A stretch of 64,000 nucleotides of DNA, from positions 30,746 through 94,745 of the forward strand of contig CACYKE010000017.1 of NCBI GenBank assembly GCA_902774925.1, written 5' to 3'. The translations under genes and the position numbers were made by a program. Shown here one piece after another: positions 18,880 to 27,024 of the stretch (the stretch's first letter is position 1; each line of letters opens with the position of its first letter). Origin of the DNA: an uncultured Prevotellaceae bacterium. Lineage in GTDB: Bacteria > Bacteroidota > Bacteroidia > Bacteroidales > Bacteroidaceae. The notes below the pieces were generated by a model, which saw only the letters and a program-made list of their open reading frames with translations, was not told the DNA's origin and ran no database searches.

Positions 18880-20163
18880 CTATTTTATTGATTTGATGCG
18901 AACGGTCATGGCGTTCTTGTGAGCGTCGAGCTGTTCGGCTTCGGCCATCAGTTCTACGGCGCGGCCAATATGTCGGATACCTTCTTCCGTGAGATGTTGG
19001 AAGGTAATCTTACGGCAGTAGGAGTCGAGGTTGACACCGTTGTAGGCAGTGGCATAGCCGTGCGTGGGCAGAGTGTGATTGGTACCGCTGGCATAATCGC
19101 CGGCACTCTCGCAAGCGTAGGGACCGAGGAATACACTGCCGGCATTGACTACACGCTCGGCAAGTTGTTCGTAGTCCTTCACTTGCAGGATGAGGTGTTC
19201 GGGGGCGTAGAGGTTGGAGAGTTCCAACATCTCGTCGACGGAATCGACGAGCACAAGACGGCTGTTGTCGAGGGCCTTGACGGCAATTTCCTTACGGGGT
19301 AATAATGCCAGTTGACGGTTAACTTCTGCCTGTACCTCGCTGAGTTTTGCTTCCGATGTCGTGATGAGCAGTACCTGTGAGTCGATGCCGTGTTCGGCCT
19401 GCGAAAGGAGGTCGGCAGCAACGAATTCTGCATTGGCGGTCTCGTCGGCCAATACGCAGACCTCACTGGGGCCGGCAGGCATATCGATTGCGACCTCGTC
19501 GAGTGAGACGTGTTGTTTAGCGGCCATCACGTATTGATTGCCAGGACCGAAAATCTTGAAGACCTTAGGCACACTTTCAGTGCCGTAAGCCATCGCTCCA
19601 ATGGCCTGCACGCCGCCAATCTTGAATATTTTGCTGACTCCCGCAATGCGGGCAGCGACGAGGATGGCGGGATTCACCTTGCCATCGCGGTTGGGAGGCG
19701 TGCAGAGCACAATCTCCTTACATCCGGCAATTTTGGCAGGCGTTGCGAGCATGAGGACGGTAGAGAAGAGTGGGGCAGTGCCACCCGGGATGTAGAGACC
19801 GACGCGTTCGATACCCACGCTTTTTTGCCAACAGGTGACGCCTTCCTGCGTCTTTACCTTCTGACCGACGAAACGCTGAGAGATGTGGAACACCTTAATA
19901 TTATGGTGCGCAAGGATGATGGCGTCGCGTAGTTCGTTACTCACGAGCTTTTCAGCCTCATCCATTTCCTGCTCGGTGACAGCGAGGTTGCCCAGTTCCG
20001 CCTTGTCGAACTTCAGTTCATACTCACGGACAGCAGCGTCGCCACGCTGGCGGATATCAGCGAGCACTGTGGCAACTGTCTCGTTGAGCTTTGTCAAGTC
20101 CAAGCGTGGACGAGACGTGATCTCGGCCCACTGTTCCCGTTTTGGATATTTATAGATTTTCAT
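18880..20163 (-). CDS. hisD: Histidinol dehydrogenase
   Basis: Zinc enzyme that catalyses the last two steps of histidine synthesis, oxidising L-histidinol to L-histidine with NAD. The protein shows the family order: VGLYIPGGTAPLFSTVLML, then GPGNQYVMAAKQ, DMPAGPSEVCVLAD, the LSQAEHGIDSQ segment with a zinc ligand, and APEHL near the C-terminus. 427 aa is standard. The start overlaps the hisG stop by four bases, so the two are translationally coupled. Confidence 0.97.
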   Translation of the reverse strand: MKIYKYPKREQWAEITSRPRLDLTKLNETVATVLADIRQRGDAAVREYELKFDKAELGNLAVTEQEMDEAEKLVSNELRDAIILAHHNIKVFHISQRFVGQKVKTQEGVTCWQKSVGIERVGLYIPGGTAPLFSTVLMLATPAKIAGCKEIVLCTPPNRDGKVNPAILVAARIAGVSKIFKIGGVQAIGAMAYGTESVPKVFKIFGPGNQYVMAAKQHVSLDEVAIDMPAGPSEVCVLADETANAEFVAADLLSQAEHGIDSQVLLITTSEAKLSEVQAEVNRQLALLPRKEIAVKALDNSRLVLVDSVDEMLELSNLYAPEHLILQVKDYEQLAERVVNAGSVFLGPYACESAGDYASGTNHTLPTHGYATAYNGVNLDSYCRKITFQHLTEEGIRHIGRAVELMAEAEQLDAHKNAMTVRIKSIK

Positions 20164-21011
20164 AGTATCATTTTTTCAATCGGGGTAACGAGGATGCCCT
20201 GGGCACCCATTTCCTTCAGCTTGCCGATAATCTCCCAGAAACGTTTCTGGTCGAGTACGGTATGAACGGAGCACCATTCCTCGTCGGCCAAGGGAATAAT
20301 TGTAGGACTCTTCAAACCTGGCAGTACGTTGATAATCTCCTGCAGACGAGCCTTAGGGGCATTCATGCGAACGTATTTCTTGTCCTCTGCATCCTTTACA
20401 GCCTTGAAGCGGAACAGCATTTCTTCCAATGTGGCGCGCTTGTCCTGGCTCATATTCTTGTTGCCGATGAGCAGCGCTTCGCTTTGCATCACCACTTCCA
20501 CTTCGCGCAGATTGTTGCTGACGAGTGTAGAACCAGAGCTAACGATATCAAAGATTCCGTCAGCCAAACCGATGCCCGGGCTGATCTCCACGCTTCCCGT
20601 GATGACGTGAATCTCACAATCAACACCCTGTTCCTTCATGTAGTTACGCAGGATGTTAGGATAAGACGTGGCAATCTTTTTGCCATTGAACCAGTTGACG
20701 CCACGATATTCTATCTCCTTGGGAATGGCCAGTGACAGACGGCACTGTGAGAAACCCAGACGCGAGATGACGTCGGCATCCTCACCGCGTTCGATGAACT
20801 CATTTTCTCCGACGACGCCAATATCAGCAACACCGCTGGCAACACTCTGTGGAATATCATCGTCGCGAAGATAAAGCACTTCCAGCGGGAAATTACTTGA
20901 CTGTACCAGGAGTGTACGTTTCGAGGCACTGATCTTGATGTCTGCTTCAGCAAGCAGATTCATGGTATCGTCGAACAGACGACCTTTTGATTGTACGGCA
21001 ATTCTTAACAT
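20160..21011 (-). CDS. hisG: ATP phosphoribosyltransferase, long form
   Basis: First and committed step of histidine synthesis (ATP plus PRPP). Begins MLRIAVQSKGRLFDDTMNLL and shows the ISPGIGLADGIFDIVSSG segment of the catalytic domain. The 283 aa includes the C-terminal regulatory domain of the long form (PGLKSPTIIPLADEEWCSVH), which senses histidine and needs no HisZ. The frame continues upstream into the FHA gene, but ATG 21011 is the conserved start. No histidine leader peptide is seen. The operon here has G, D and C only; hisB and the rest are elsewhere. Confidence 0.96.
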   Translation of the reverse strand: MLRIAVQSKGRLFDDTMNLLAEADIKISASKRTLLVQSSNFPLEVLYLRDDDIPQSVASGVADIGVVGENEFIERGEDADVISRLGFSQCRLSLAIPKEIEYRGVNWFNGKKIATSYPNILRNYMKEQGVDCEIHVITGSVEISPGIGLADGIFDIVSSGSTLVSNNLREVEVVMQSEALLIGNKNMSQDKRATLEEMLFRFKAVKDAEDKKYVRMNAPKARLQEIINVLPGLKSPTIIPLADEEWCSVHTVLDQKRFWEIIGKLKEMGAQGILVTPIEKMIL

Positions 21012-21036
21012 ATTCTTATTTACCTTTATTTGATTC

Positions 21037-21591
21037 TTATTCTTCTTGAGCATCAGCTGTCCGCAACAAGATGCTGGTGGCACCGAGGGTGAACAACGTC
21101 CCGTCCTCAATGACACGGCGTTCGCGCGGAGTCAGTTCGACATTGTCAACAAATGTCCCCGTATTGCTGTTGTTATCGGATAGGATGTAGCGCAGTTGAC
21201 CACGTTTATCGCGACTGACGGTGATGGTGCAGTGATTGAGGTCGACGCTGGGGTCGACAGTCTCGAAAGGCGTGTTGATGGGATTTCCTTTCTGGTAGCG
21301 GCCAATGACGTTGTCTCCCATATGTAATGGAATGACCTGTTTGTAATGGAACACGTTTTCAATGACCACAATACTTCCGCAGGGCGCCTCTTCTGCAGGG
21401 CGCTCTCCGGAGTCTACCGACATCTCGGCATTCTCCTGTTTCTGGGTATTGCGCAACTTCGATACGCCGATGCGGATACCGAATTCCTTTCCGCATTGGT
21501 CGCATTTAAACACGAGCGACTGACCAGTGGTATACTTGGTCTCGTCGAACGTGATATAGTTGTCGCATTTGGGGCATCTTACACGTTTCAT
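21037..21591 (-). CDS. Zinc-ribbon and FHA domain protein
   Basis: 184 aa. The N-terminus is a small zinc ribbon of the MJ0042 type (CPKC at residues 5-8, CDQC at about 30-33). Residues 85-180 form a forkhead-associated domain with the conserved Gly-Arg (NVIGRYQKGNP), Asn-His in DLNHCTITV, and SDNNSNTGTFV. FHA domains bind phosphothreonine peptides, so a role in Ser/Thr phosphorylation signalling is expected. No kinase is adjacent. It lies between the HU-CCDC81/SPOR gene and hisG with short gaps on both sides and is probably in the same transcript. Confidence 0.85.
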   Translation of the reverse strand: MKRVRCPKCDNYITFDETKYTTGQSLVFKCDQCGKEFGIRIGVSKLRNTQKQENAEMSVDSGERPAEEAPCGSIVVIENVFHYKQVIPLHMGDNVIGRYQKGNPINTPFETVDPSVDLNHCTITVSRDKRGQLRYILSDNNSNTGTFVDNVELTPRERRVIEDGTLFTLGATSILLRTADAQEE

Positions 21592-21603
21592 GACTTCAAA
21601 AAC

Positions 21604-22632
21604 CTATGCTGATACTTTTTTATAGACCCACGCTTCGGCGAACTCCTCGTCATTGTTCATTTTGTTCAAATGTCGATAGGCTTCGCTCTCGGTTTTGTAA
21701 GATCCGCAAACTACGCGTACGGTGTTACGATGGATATACACCTCTGCATCTTTTATGCCGCGTTTTTTTAACTGTTCAACGTAACTCTCTGCATTGCTGA
21801 GCTTTACCTGACTGGCTAAAACGATACAGTATGTGGGTTCTGTTGTTGGGGCAGCTTCTTGCTTTACTTCCTCTTTTGCAGGAGCACTGGCGGCTGTAGG
21901 CTTCACGACAGGTTTGGCGGGAGCCATGTTCGTGTCCTTCGGCATCAGTTTCGTCAGCAGATTGCCCTGCATGTTGCTCATCGAGCGAGTGCTAAGGTCA
22001 CTGTTGGCGATAGGCGTTGTAATCAGGAAGAAAGCGATTACTGCTGCGGCAATAGCTACAGCATTGCGAATCCACGACATCTTAATCTCGATGGCACGAT
22101 CTTCGTTCGGCTCTTCGTTGTCAATGAATTCCAATAAGGCGGAATCGGCAGTTTGTTCGCTCTTTACGATTTCCGTGGTTTCGTTGCTTGTCAACTTGGC
22201 TTTGCGGATATCTTTCAGAGTGGGGAACACACAGGCGCTAAGTCCGTAGAAGTCAGGTGAAAGGACACCTGCCTCGCAAGGTTCAAACTGGATGTTGCCT
22301 TCGCTGTTAATGCTCAGTGTGCCGATATCCTCGAGTGTAAAGTATCCGTTTTCGTTGAGTTCCTGTTTCATTTCGTCGACTTCACGTTCGATACGACGCA
22401 AAGCTTCAGGGTAACTGATGTCCAGAGCATTGATGTACGACTGTACGAGCAACGAGTCGTTGATGCGTAACTGTGGATTGAATCCCAGTGTTCGTGTAGG
22501 TGGCAAAAACATGCAATCATCGGCTTCGTAACGGGCTGCTACATGGTGTGCAACAAAGCCTCCGAAGTCCGGCACGATGACACAGTCATTGTCCAAAAGA
22601 AGTATTTCAATATGTCTCTGTAGTTCAATCAC
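21604..22632 (-). CDS. HU-CCDC81 and SPOR domain membrane protein
   Basis: About 342 aa. The N-terminal half resembles the paired HU-like CCDC81 domains of Bacteroidota (EILLLDNDCVIVPDFGGFV, then GYFTLEDIGTLSIN). A membrane segment follows at about residues 190-207 (AVAIAAAVIAFFLITT). The C-terminal 75 residues form a SPOR domain (YCIVLASQVKLSNAESYVEQ), which binds denuded septal peptidoglycan. The frame is open to a TTG at 22659, but the -7 box covers 22637-22644, so I place the start at the GTG 22632-22630, essentially at the expected transcription start. It may link DNA or cytoplasmic factors to the division septum. Confidence 0.82.
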   Translation of the reverse strand: MIELQRHIEILLLDNDCVIVPDFGGFVAHHVAARYEADDCMFLPPTRTLGFNPQLRINDSLLVQSYINALDISYPEALRRIEREVDEMKQELNENGYFTLEDIGTLSINSEGNIQFEPCEAGVLSPDFYGLSACVFPTLKDIRKAKLTSNETTEIVKSEQTADSALLEFIDNEEPNEDRAIEIKMSWIRNAVAIAAAVIAFFLITTPIANSDLSTRSMSNMQGNLLTKLMPKDTNMAPAKPVVKPTAASAPAKEEVKQEAAPTTEPTYCIVLASQVKLSNAESYVEQLKKRGIKDAEVYIHRNTVRVVCGSYKTESEAYRHLNKMNNDEEFAEAWVYKKVSA

Positions 22633-22636
22633 GATG

Positions 22637-22668
22637 CAAAGGTAGTAATTTGCGAGCAAAAAACCAAA
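22637..22668 (-). promoter_or_regulatory. Promoter of the HU-CCDC81/SPOR gene
   Basis: Minus strand TTTG (22668-22665), a 20-base spacer and TACCTTTG (22644-22637). The predicted transcription start is about 22632, at the GTG start codon. Back to back with the plus-strand promoter at 22672. Confidence 0.82.
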
Positions 22669-22671
22669 TTT

Positions 22672-22705
22672 TTTGCGGGTAAATCGTTTTTTTTTCTTAC
22701 CTTTG
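22672..22705 (+). promoter_or_regulatory. Promoter of the lipoprotein gene
   Basis: TTTG at 22672-22675 and TACCTTTG at 22698-22705, with a spacer of 22. The two divergent -33 boxes are only three bases apart. Confidence 0.7.
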
Positions 22706-22766
22706 CAAACGGAATGAGATTTGAATAAGAAAAAGAAGCATTAGAAAGGCTCCTATTATTATATAT

Positions 22767-23558
22767 ATGAATAAGGTATTATACCATATTATATGTTTGC
22801 TGACAGTTATAGGTTTTGTTGCCTGTGGCGGCCAGAAACCAACAGCCCAGCAGGAAGAAAGCCGTGAGGCCAAGCAGTTGTTGCAAGGTGTTTGGGTGGA
22901 GGAAGACGGTGAGACGGCTGTATTCCAGATGAAAGGCGATTCCATTTTTTATGCAGACTCAACGTCATTGCCTGCCCGTTTCTGGGTCATTGGCGATACG
23001 CTTTTCGTTGGTTCCAACCGTTATCCCATTGAGAAGCATACTGAGCATTTGTTGTGGTTCCGCAATCAGAATGGTGATTTACTGAAATTCGAAAAGAGTG
23101 ATGATAAGGAATTGAATGCGGAGTTTGAACAGTCAAAACCTCAGATTCTGACGATTACTGAAGTGTTGAAGCGTGATACGGTTGTTTTCTATGACAGCCA
23201 GCGTTACCACCTGTACATCGCTATTAACCCCACAAAGTATAAGGTGTCTCATCAGACCATCAATGAAGATGGTATGGAGGTGGAGAATATCTATTACGAC
23301 AACATCATCCATCTGAGCATTTTTAATGGTGCTAGCCAGCTGTTCTCACGCGATTTCCGTAAGCAACAATATGCCAAAAATGTTCCATCCCAGATACTGC
23401 AGCAGTCGGTGTTGAACAACATGGAGTTTTCGAAGGTTGACGCCAGCGGCTTTCATTTCAATGTTTCTGTTTGTGTTCCCGACAATGCCAGTTGTTACCT
23501 TATTGACCAGATTATTGACTTTAAAGGTAGCCCATCCGTAAAACTGCTTGAATATTGA
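22767..23558 (+). CDS. Lipoprotein of unknown function (DUF4738-like)
   Basis: 263 aa with a lipoprotein signal: hydrophobic LLTVIGFVAC with the lipobox Cys at about residue 20 and a Gly-Gly after it. The next 100 residues are beta-rich with repeated short strands (GVWVEEDGETAVFQMKGDS), the rest mixed. It resembles Prevotella lipoproteins annotated DUF4738, but I am not certain of that. The stop overlaps the next gene's TTG start (TTGA), so it is co-translated with a nitrilase-family enzyme. Located in the outer or inner membrane facing the periplasm. Confidence 0.75.
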   Translation: MNKVLYHIICLLTVIGFVACGGQKPTAQQEESREAKQLLQGVWVEEDGETAVFQMKGDSIFYADSTSLPARFWVIGDTLFVGSNRYPIEKHTEHLLWFRNQNGDLLKFEKSDDKELNAEFEQSKPQILTITEVLKRDTVVFYDSQRYHLYIAINPTKYKVSHQTINEDGMEVENIYYDNIIHLSIFNGASQLFSRDFRKQQYAKNVPSQILQQSVLNNMEFSKVDASGFHFNVSVCVPDNASCYLIDQIIDFKGSPSVKLLEY

Positions 23559-24322
23559 AAGTTACACTCCTACAGACAGATATTCGTTGGGCACAGCCAG
23601 AAGAAAACATCCGTTGTGCAGAACAGTTGCTTTCCGATGCAGAAGAGAGCGATCTTTATGTGTTACCAGAAATGTGGAGCACGGGGTTTGCAACAAAGCC
23701 TCATGGTATTGCTGACGACGAAGATACGAATTCCGCTTTACTTTGGATGAAGGAGACTGCAGTGCGCCGTCAGTGTGCTATTGCCGGTAGTCTGGCAGTC
23801 CGTTTGTCGGACGGTAGTTTCCGTAACCGTCACTATTTCGTCGATGGACGCAGTGGTAACGTTTACTATTACGACAAGCATCATCTCTTTACGTATGGTC
23901 ACGAAGACGAATATTATACGGCAGGGCAGGAACATACTGTTGTCACGTACGGAGATTTCCGTTTTCTGTTGTTGACGTGCTACGATTTGCGTTTCCCTTG
24001 CTGGAGTCGCTATGCTGATACGCTAGAATATGACACAATTATTTTGGTTGCCAATTGGCCTGAGTCTCGCCAGTCTGCATGGCAATTGCTTACGCGTTCC
24101 CGTGCACTTGAGAACCAATGTTATCTCATTGGCTGCAATCGTGTAGGCGACGACCAACATTCCCACTATGCCGGCTGTTCTGTGGTAGTTGATGCTTATG
24201 GCAAAGCGTTGGCTCAATGCCATAAGAACAGTGTTGAAAGTCTCACGGTTAACCTTGATTTAGCCGAACTACAACGTCGTCGTAGCAAGTTCCGCGTCCT
24301 TGAGGATAGAGACCTCCGATAG
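23555..24322 (+). CDS. Nitrilase-superfamily amidase (omega-amidase type)
   Basis: 255-aa carbon-nitrogen hydrolase. The Glu-Lys-Cys triad is visible: Glu in YVLPEMWSTGF, Lys in YYDKHHLF and Cys in LTCYDLRFP. The short length and the ETAVRRQCAIAGSLAVR region fit omega-amidases, which deaminate alpha-ketoglutaramate and similar compounds as metabolite repair. The start appears to be TTG at 23555, overlapping the lipoprotein stop by four bases; no ATG lies near the conserved N-terminus. Confidence 0.88.
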   Translation: MKVTLLQTDIRWAQPEENIRCAEQLLSDAEESDLYVLPEMWSTGFATKPHGIADDEDTNSALLWMKETAVRRQCAIAGSLAVRLSDGSFRNRHYFVDGRSGNVYYYDKHHLFTYGHEDEYYTAGQEHTVVTYGDFRFLLLTCYDLRFPCWSRYADTLEYDTIILVANWPESRQSAWQLLTRSRALENQCYLIGCNRVGDDQHSHYAGCSVVVDAYGKALAQCHKNSVESLTVNLDLAELQRRRSKFRVLEDRDLR

Positions 24323-24360
24323 CCTTCTTTTGCAAATATCGTTAAATTATGCATGAAAAG

Positions 24361-24392
24361 TTTGCAAATTTCGCAAGCTTTTCGTATCTTTG
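24361..24392 (+). promoter_or_regulatory. Promoter of the DUF4301 gene
   Basis: TTTG at 24361-24364, a 20-base spacer and TATCTTTG at 24385-24392, 39 bases before the ATG. Confidence 0.82.
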
Positions 24393-24431
24393 CAGGATAG
24401 ATATACAAACTAATCAAAAACGAACAATATT

Positions 24432-25949
24432 ATGTTATCACAGCAAGACCTGAAGCAGTTGGCTCAGAAGGGTATTTCTGAGGCACAAATCGAGAGACAG
24501 TTAGGTGAGTTTAAAACTGGTTTCCCCTTCCTGAAGTTGGAAGCCGCAGCTGCTATCGGCAAGGGCATCGTAGCCCCCGGCGACGCTGAGCGCAAGGCGT
24601 ATGTAGAGGCTTGGCAGGCTTACAAGGCCGAAGGCAAGAAGGTGGTGAAGTTTGTACCCGCATCGGGTGCCGCCAGCCGTATGTTCAAAGACATGTTTGC
24701 CTTTGTGGATGCCGACTACGACGTGCCCACAACCGATTTCGAGAAGAATTATTTTGACAATATCGAGAAGTTTGCTTTCTACGACGAGTTGGATGCTGCC
24801 TGCCAGAAGAATCAGGGCAAGGGTATCAAGGCACTTATCGCTGAGGGGAATTACAAGGCCGTTGCAGCTAACATGCTGAAGGCCGATGGACTGAACTACG
24901 GACAGCTGCCAAAGGGACTGTTGCTGTTCCATAACTATCCCGAGGGTGCTCGTACGCCGATGGAAGAACACTTGGTGGAAGGTGCCTTGTATGCAGCCTC
25001 GAATGGTGAAGCTCACGTTCACTTTACCGTTAGCCATGAACACATGGAATTGTTTAAAGCCAAGGTGGCTCAGAAAGCTGACCTCTACGCCAAGAAGTAC
25101 GGCATCAAATACGACATCTCTTTCTCTGAGCAGAAGCCCTCGACGGATACCGTTGCCGCTAATCCTGACGGCACGCTGTTCCGCAACTCAGACGGTTCGC
25201 TGCTGTTCCGTCCTGGCGGACACGGTGCGCTGATCGAGAATCTGAATGAGATTGAGGCCGACGTCATCTTCGTGAAGAATATCGATAATGTTGTGCCCGA
25301 TCGCCTGAAGGACGATACCGTTGAGTGGAAGCAGGTCATCGCTGGAGTGCTGGTAACGCTGCAGAAGAAGGCCTTCGAATATTTGCGTCTCTTGGATACA
25401 GGTAAGTACACCCACGAGCAGATTGAAGAGATCATCCGCTTCGTGCAGAACGACCTCTGCTGTCGCAAGGCAGATATCAAGGAACTGGAGGATGCCGACC
25501 TCGTCATCTACCTGCGCAAGAAACTGAACCGCCCCATGCGTGTGTGTGGTGTCGTGAAGAATGTGGGTGAGCCTGGCGGTGGCCCGTTCCTGACTTACAA
25601 TCAGGATGGTACCGTCAGCCTGCAGATTTTGGAAAGCTCACAGATTGACAAGTCGAACAAGGAGTATATGGAAATGTTCACCAAGGGTACACACTTCAAT
25701 CCCGTCGACCTCGTCTGTGCCGTGAAGGACTACAAGGGTAACGCCTTCGACCTGCCTAAGTATGTCGACCCAACCACAGGTTTCATCTCGCAGAAGTCTA
25801 AGAGCGGTAAAGAACTTCAGGCCCTTGAGTTGCCCGGACTATGGAATGGTGCCATGAGCGACTGGTCGACCGTATTCGTTGAGGTGCCCCTGTCGACGTT
25901 CAATCCCGTGAAGACCGTCAACGACCTGCTGCGCGACCAGCATCAGTAA
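24432..25949 (+). CDS. DUF4301 protein, nucleotidyltransferase-like
   Basis: 505 aa, soluble, typical of the uncharacterised Bacteroidota family DUF4301. The sequence shows landmarks of GT-A nucleotidyltransferases: VPASGAASRM (residues 75-84) resembles the GxGTRM nucleotide-binding loop, LPKGLLLFH resembles the PK-x-L motif, and RPGGHGALIENL (260-271) with FVKNIDNV (280-287) matches the sugar-binding and metal regions of UDP-sugar pyrophosphorylases. A sugar-nucleotide pyrophosphorylase-like activity is my inference. It has its own promoter, and the next gene is convergent. Codon use is typical of a well expressed gene. Confidence 0.85.
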   Translation: MLSQQDLKQLAQKGISEAQIERQLGEFKTGFPFLKLEAAAAIGKGIVAPGDAERKAYVEAWQAYKAEGKKVVKFVPASGAASRMFKDMFAFVDADYDVPTTDFEKNYFDNIEKFAFYDELDAACQKNQGKGIKALIAEGNYKAVAANMLKADGLNYGQLPKGLLLFHNYPEGARTPMEEHLVEGALYAASNGEAHVHFTVSHEHMELFKAKVAQKADLYAKKYGIKYDISFSEQKPSTDTVAANPDGTLFRNSDGSLLFRPGGHGALIENLNEIEADVIFVKNIDNVVPDRLKDDTVEWKQVIAGVLVTLQKKAFEYLRLLDTGKYTHEQIEEIIRFVQNDLCCRKADIKELEDADLVIYLRKKLNRPMRVCGVVKNVGEPGGGPFLTYNQDGTVSLQILESSQIDKSNKEYMEMFTKGTHFNPVDLVCAVKDYKGNAFDLPKYVDPTTGFISQKSKSGKELQALELPGLWNGAMSDWSTVFVEVPLSTFNPVKTVNDLLRDQHQ

Positions 25950-25964
25950 TACAACCGAGTTGAG

Positions 25965-25996
25965 GGGGAGAATAGTCTAAACTGTAATTTCTCCCC
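25965..25996. terminator. Hairpin between the convergent DUF4301 and asparaginase genes
   Basis: GGGGAGAA (25965-25972) pairs perfectly with TTCTCCCC (25989-25996) over a 16-nt loop. It overlaps the last codons of the asparaginase gene and could work for both directions, but there is no T-run. Confidence 0.35.
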
Positions 25997-27005
25997 TGAT
26001 GCTACGGTTCATCATATCGCGAACCTTCTCCGGGTCGTTATAGTGTGACTGCAAAAACATTAGTTTTGTGACGGCACTTTCTACTGTCGAATCATAACCG
26101 CTTACCACGCCGGCTTCCTTCAACTGGAAGCCGGTGTCGTATCTGCCCATCTCGACACATCCCTGCATACATTGGCTGATGTTAACAATCACCTTACCGT
26201 TCTTGGATCCTTCCTTGAGTGCATTCAACAACCAAGGACGCTGGGGCGCATTACCCGAACCGAAAGTACGCATCACGATTGCCTTGAGGTTAGGCGTGTG
26301 AATAATATGACGAATGAGGTCTTCTCGAATACCGGGGAACAACGAGAAGATAATCACGTTGTTGTCCAGACGGAAATGTGGCGTGATGGGGTTGTTCCAA
26401 TCGGGTTTCAGAATACGCTCCTCGTGATAAGTAATGTTAACGCCGGCATCTACCAGATGAGGAAAGTTAAACGATTCGAAGGCATTGAACTCATCGGCAC
26501 TCTGTTTTGTCGTACGGTTGCCACGTAGCAGATGACCATTAAAGTAGATACCAACTTCTGGTACACGAGCGTGACCTTCTTCGTCTTTCGCCGCAGCAAT
26601 CTCTATACTGGTAATGAGGTTCTCTTTGCCGTCGGTGCGGAGCTGTCCGATGGGCAGTTGCGAACCTGTAAAAATAACTGGTTTCGTCAGATTCTCCAGC
26701 ATGTAAGAGAGGGCAGAGGCCGTATAGGCCATCGTATCGGTTCCGTGCAATACGACGAAACCATCGTACTGGTCGTAGTTATCTGCAATAACATGCGAAA
26801 GGTCGGTCCACAGTTGTGGAGACATATCGCTGGAATCAATAGGCGGATTGAACTGATGTGTATCAATCTGCATATTGAATTGTTTCAGTTCCGGTACACG
26901 CAGCAACAGGTGCTCGAAGTCGAAAGGCTCCAAAGCACCTGTTTGCGGATTGCGGTTCATGCCGATGGTTCCACCGGTATAGATAAGTAATACCTTGCTC
27001 TGCAT
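25977..27005 (-). CDS. ansA: Type I (cytoplasmic) L-asparaginase
   Basis: Hydrolyses L-asparagine to aspartate and ammonia. 342 aa without a signal peptide. The two catalytic threonine segments are clear: LLIYTGGTIGM near the N-terminus and VVLHGTDTMAYTASALSY. The GSQLPIGQLRTDGKENL segment is typical of the E. coli AnsA group. It starts 19 bases after the rho gene on the same strand, so it may be partly read from the rho promoter. Confidence 0.95.
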   Translation of the reverse strand: MQSKVLLIYTGGTIGMNRNPQTGALEPFDFEHLLLRVPELKQFNMQIDTHQFNPPIDSSDMSPQLWTDLSHVIADNYDQYDGFVVLHGTDTMAYTASALSYMLENLTKPVIFTGSQLPIGQLRTDGKENLITSIEIAAAKDEEGHARVPEVGIYFNGHLLRGNRTTKQSADEFNAFESFNFPHLVDAGVNITYHEERILKPDWNNPITPHFRLDNNVIIFSLFPGIREDLIRHIIHTPNLKAIVMRTFGSGNAPQRPWLLNALKEGSKNGKVIVNISQCMQGCVEMGRYDTGFQLKEAGVVSGYDSTVESAVTKLMFLQSHYNDPEKVRDMMNRSIRGEITV

Positions 27006-27024
27006 GTTACGTAAATGTTGTATC

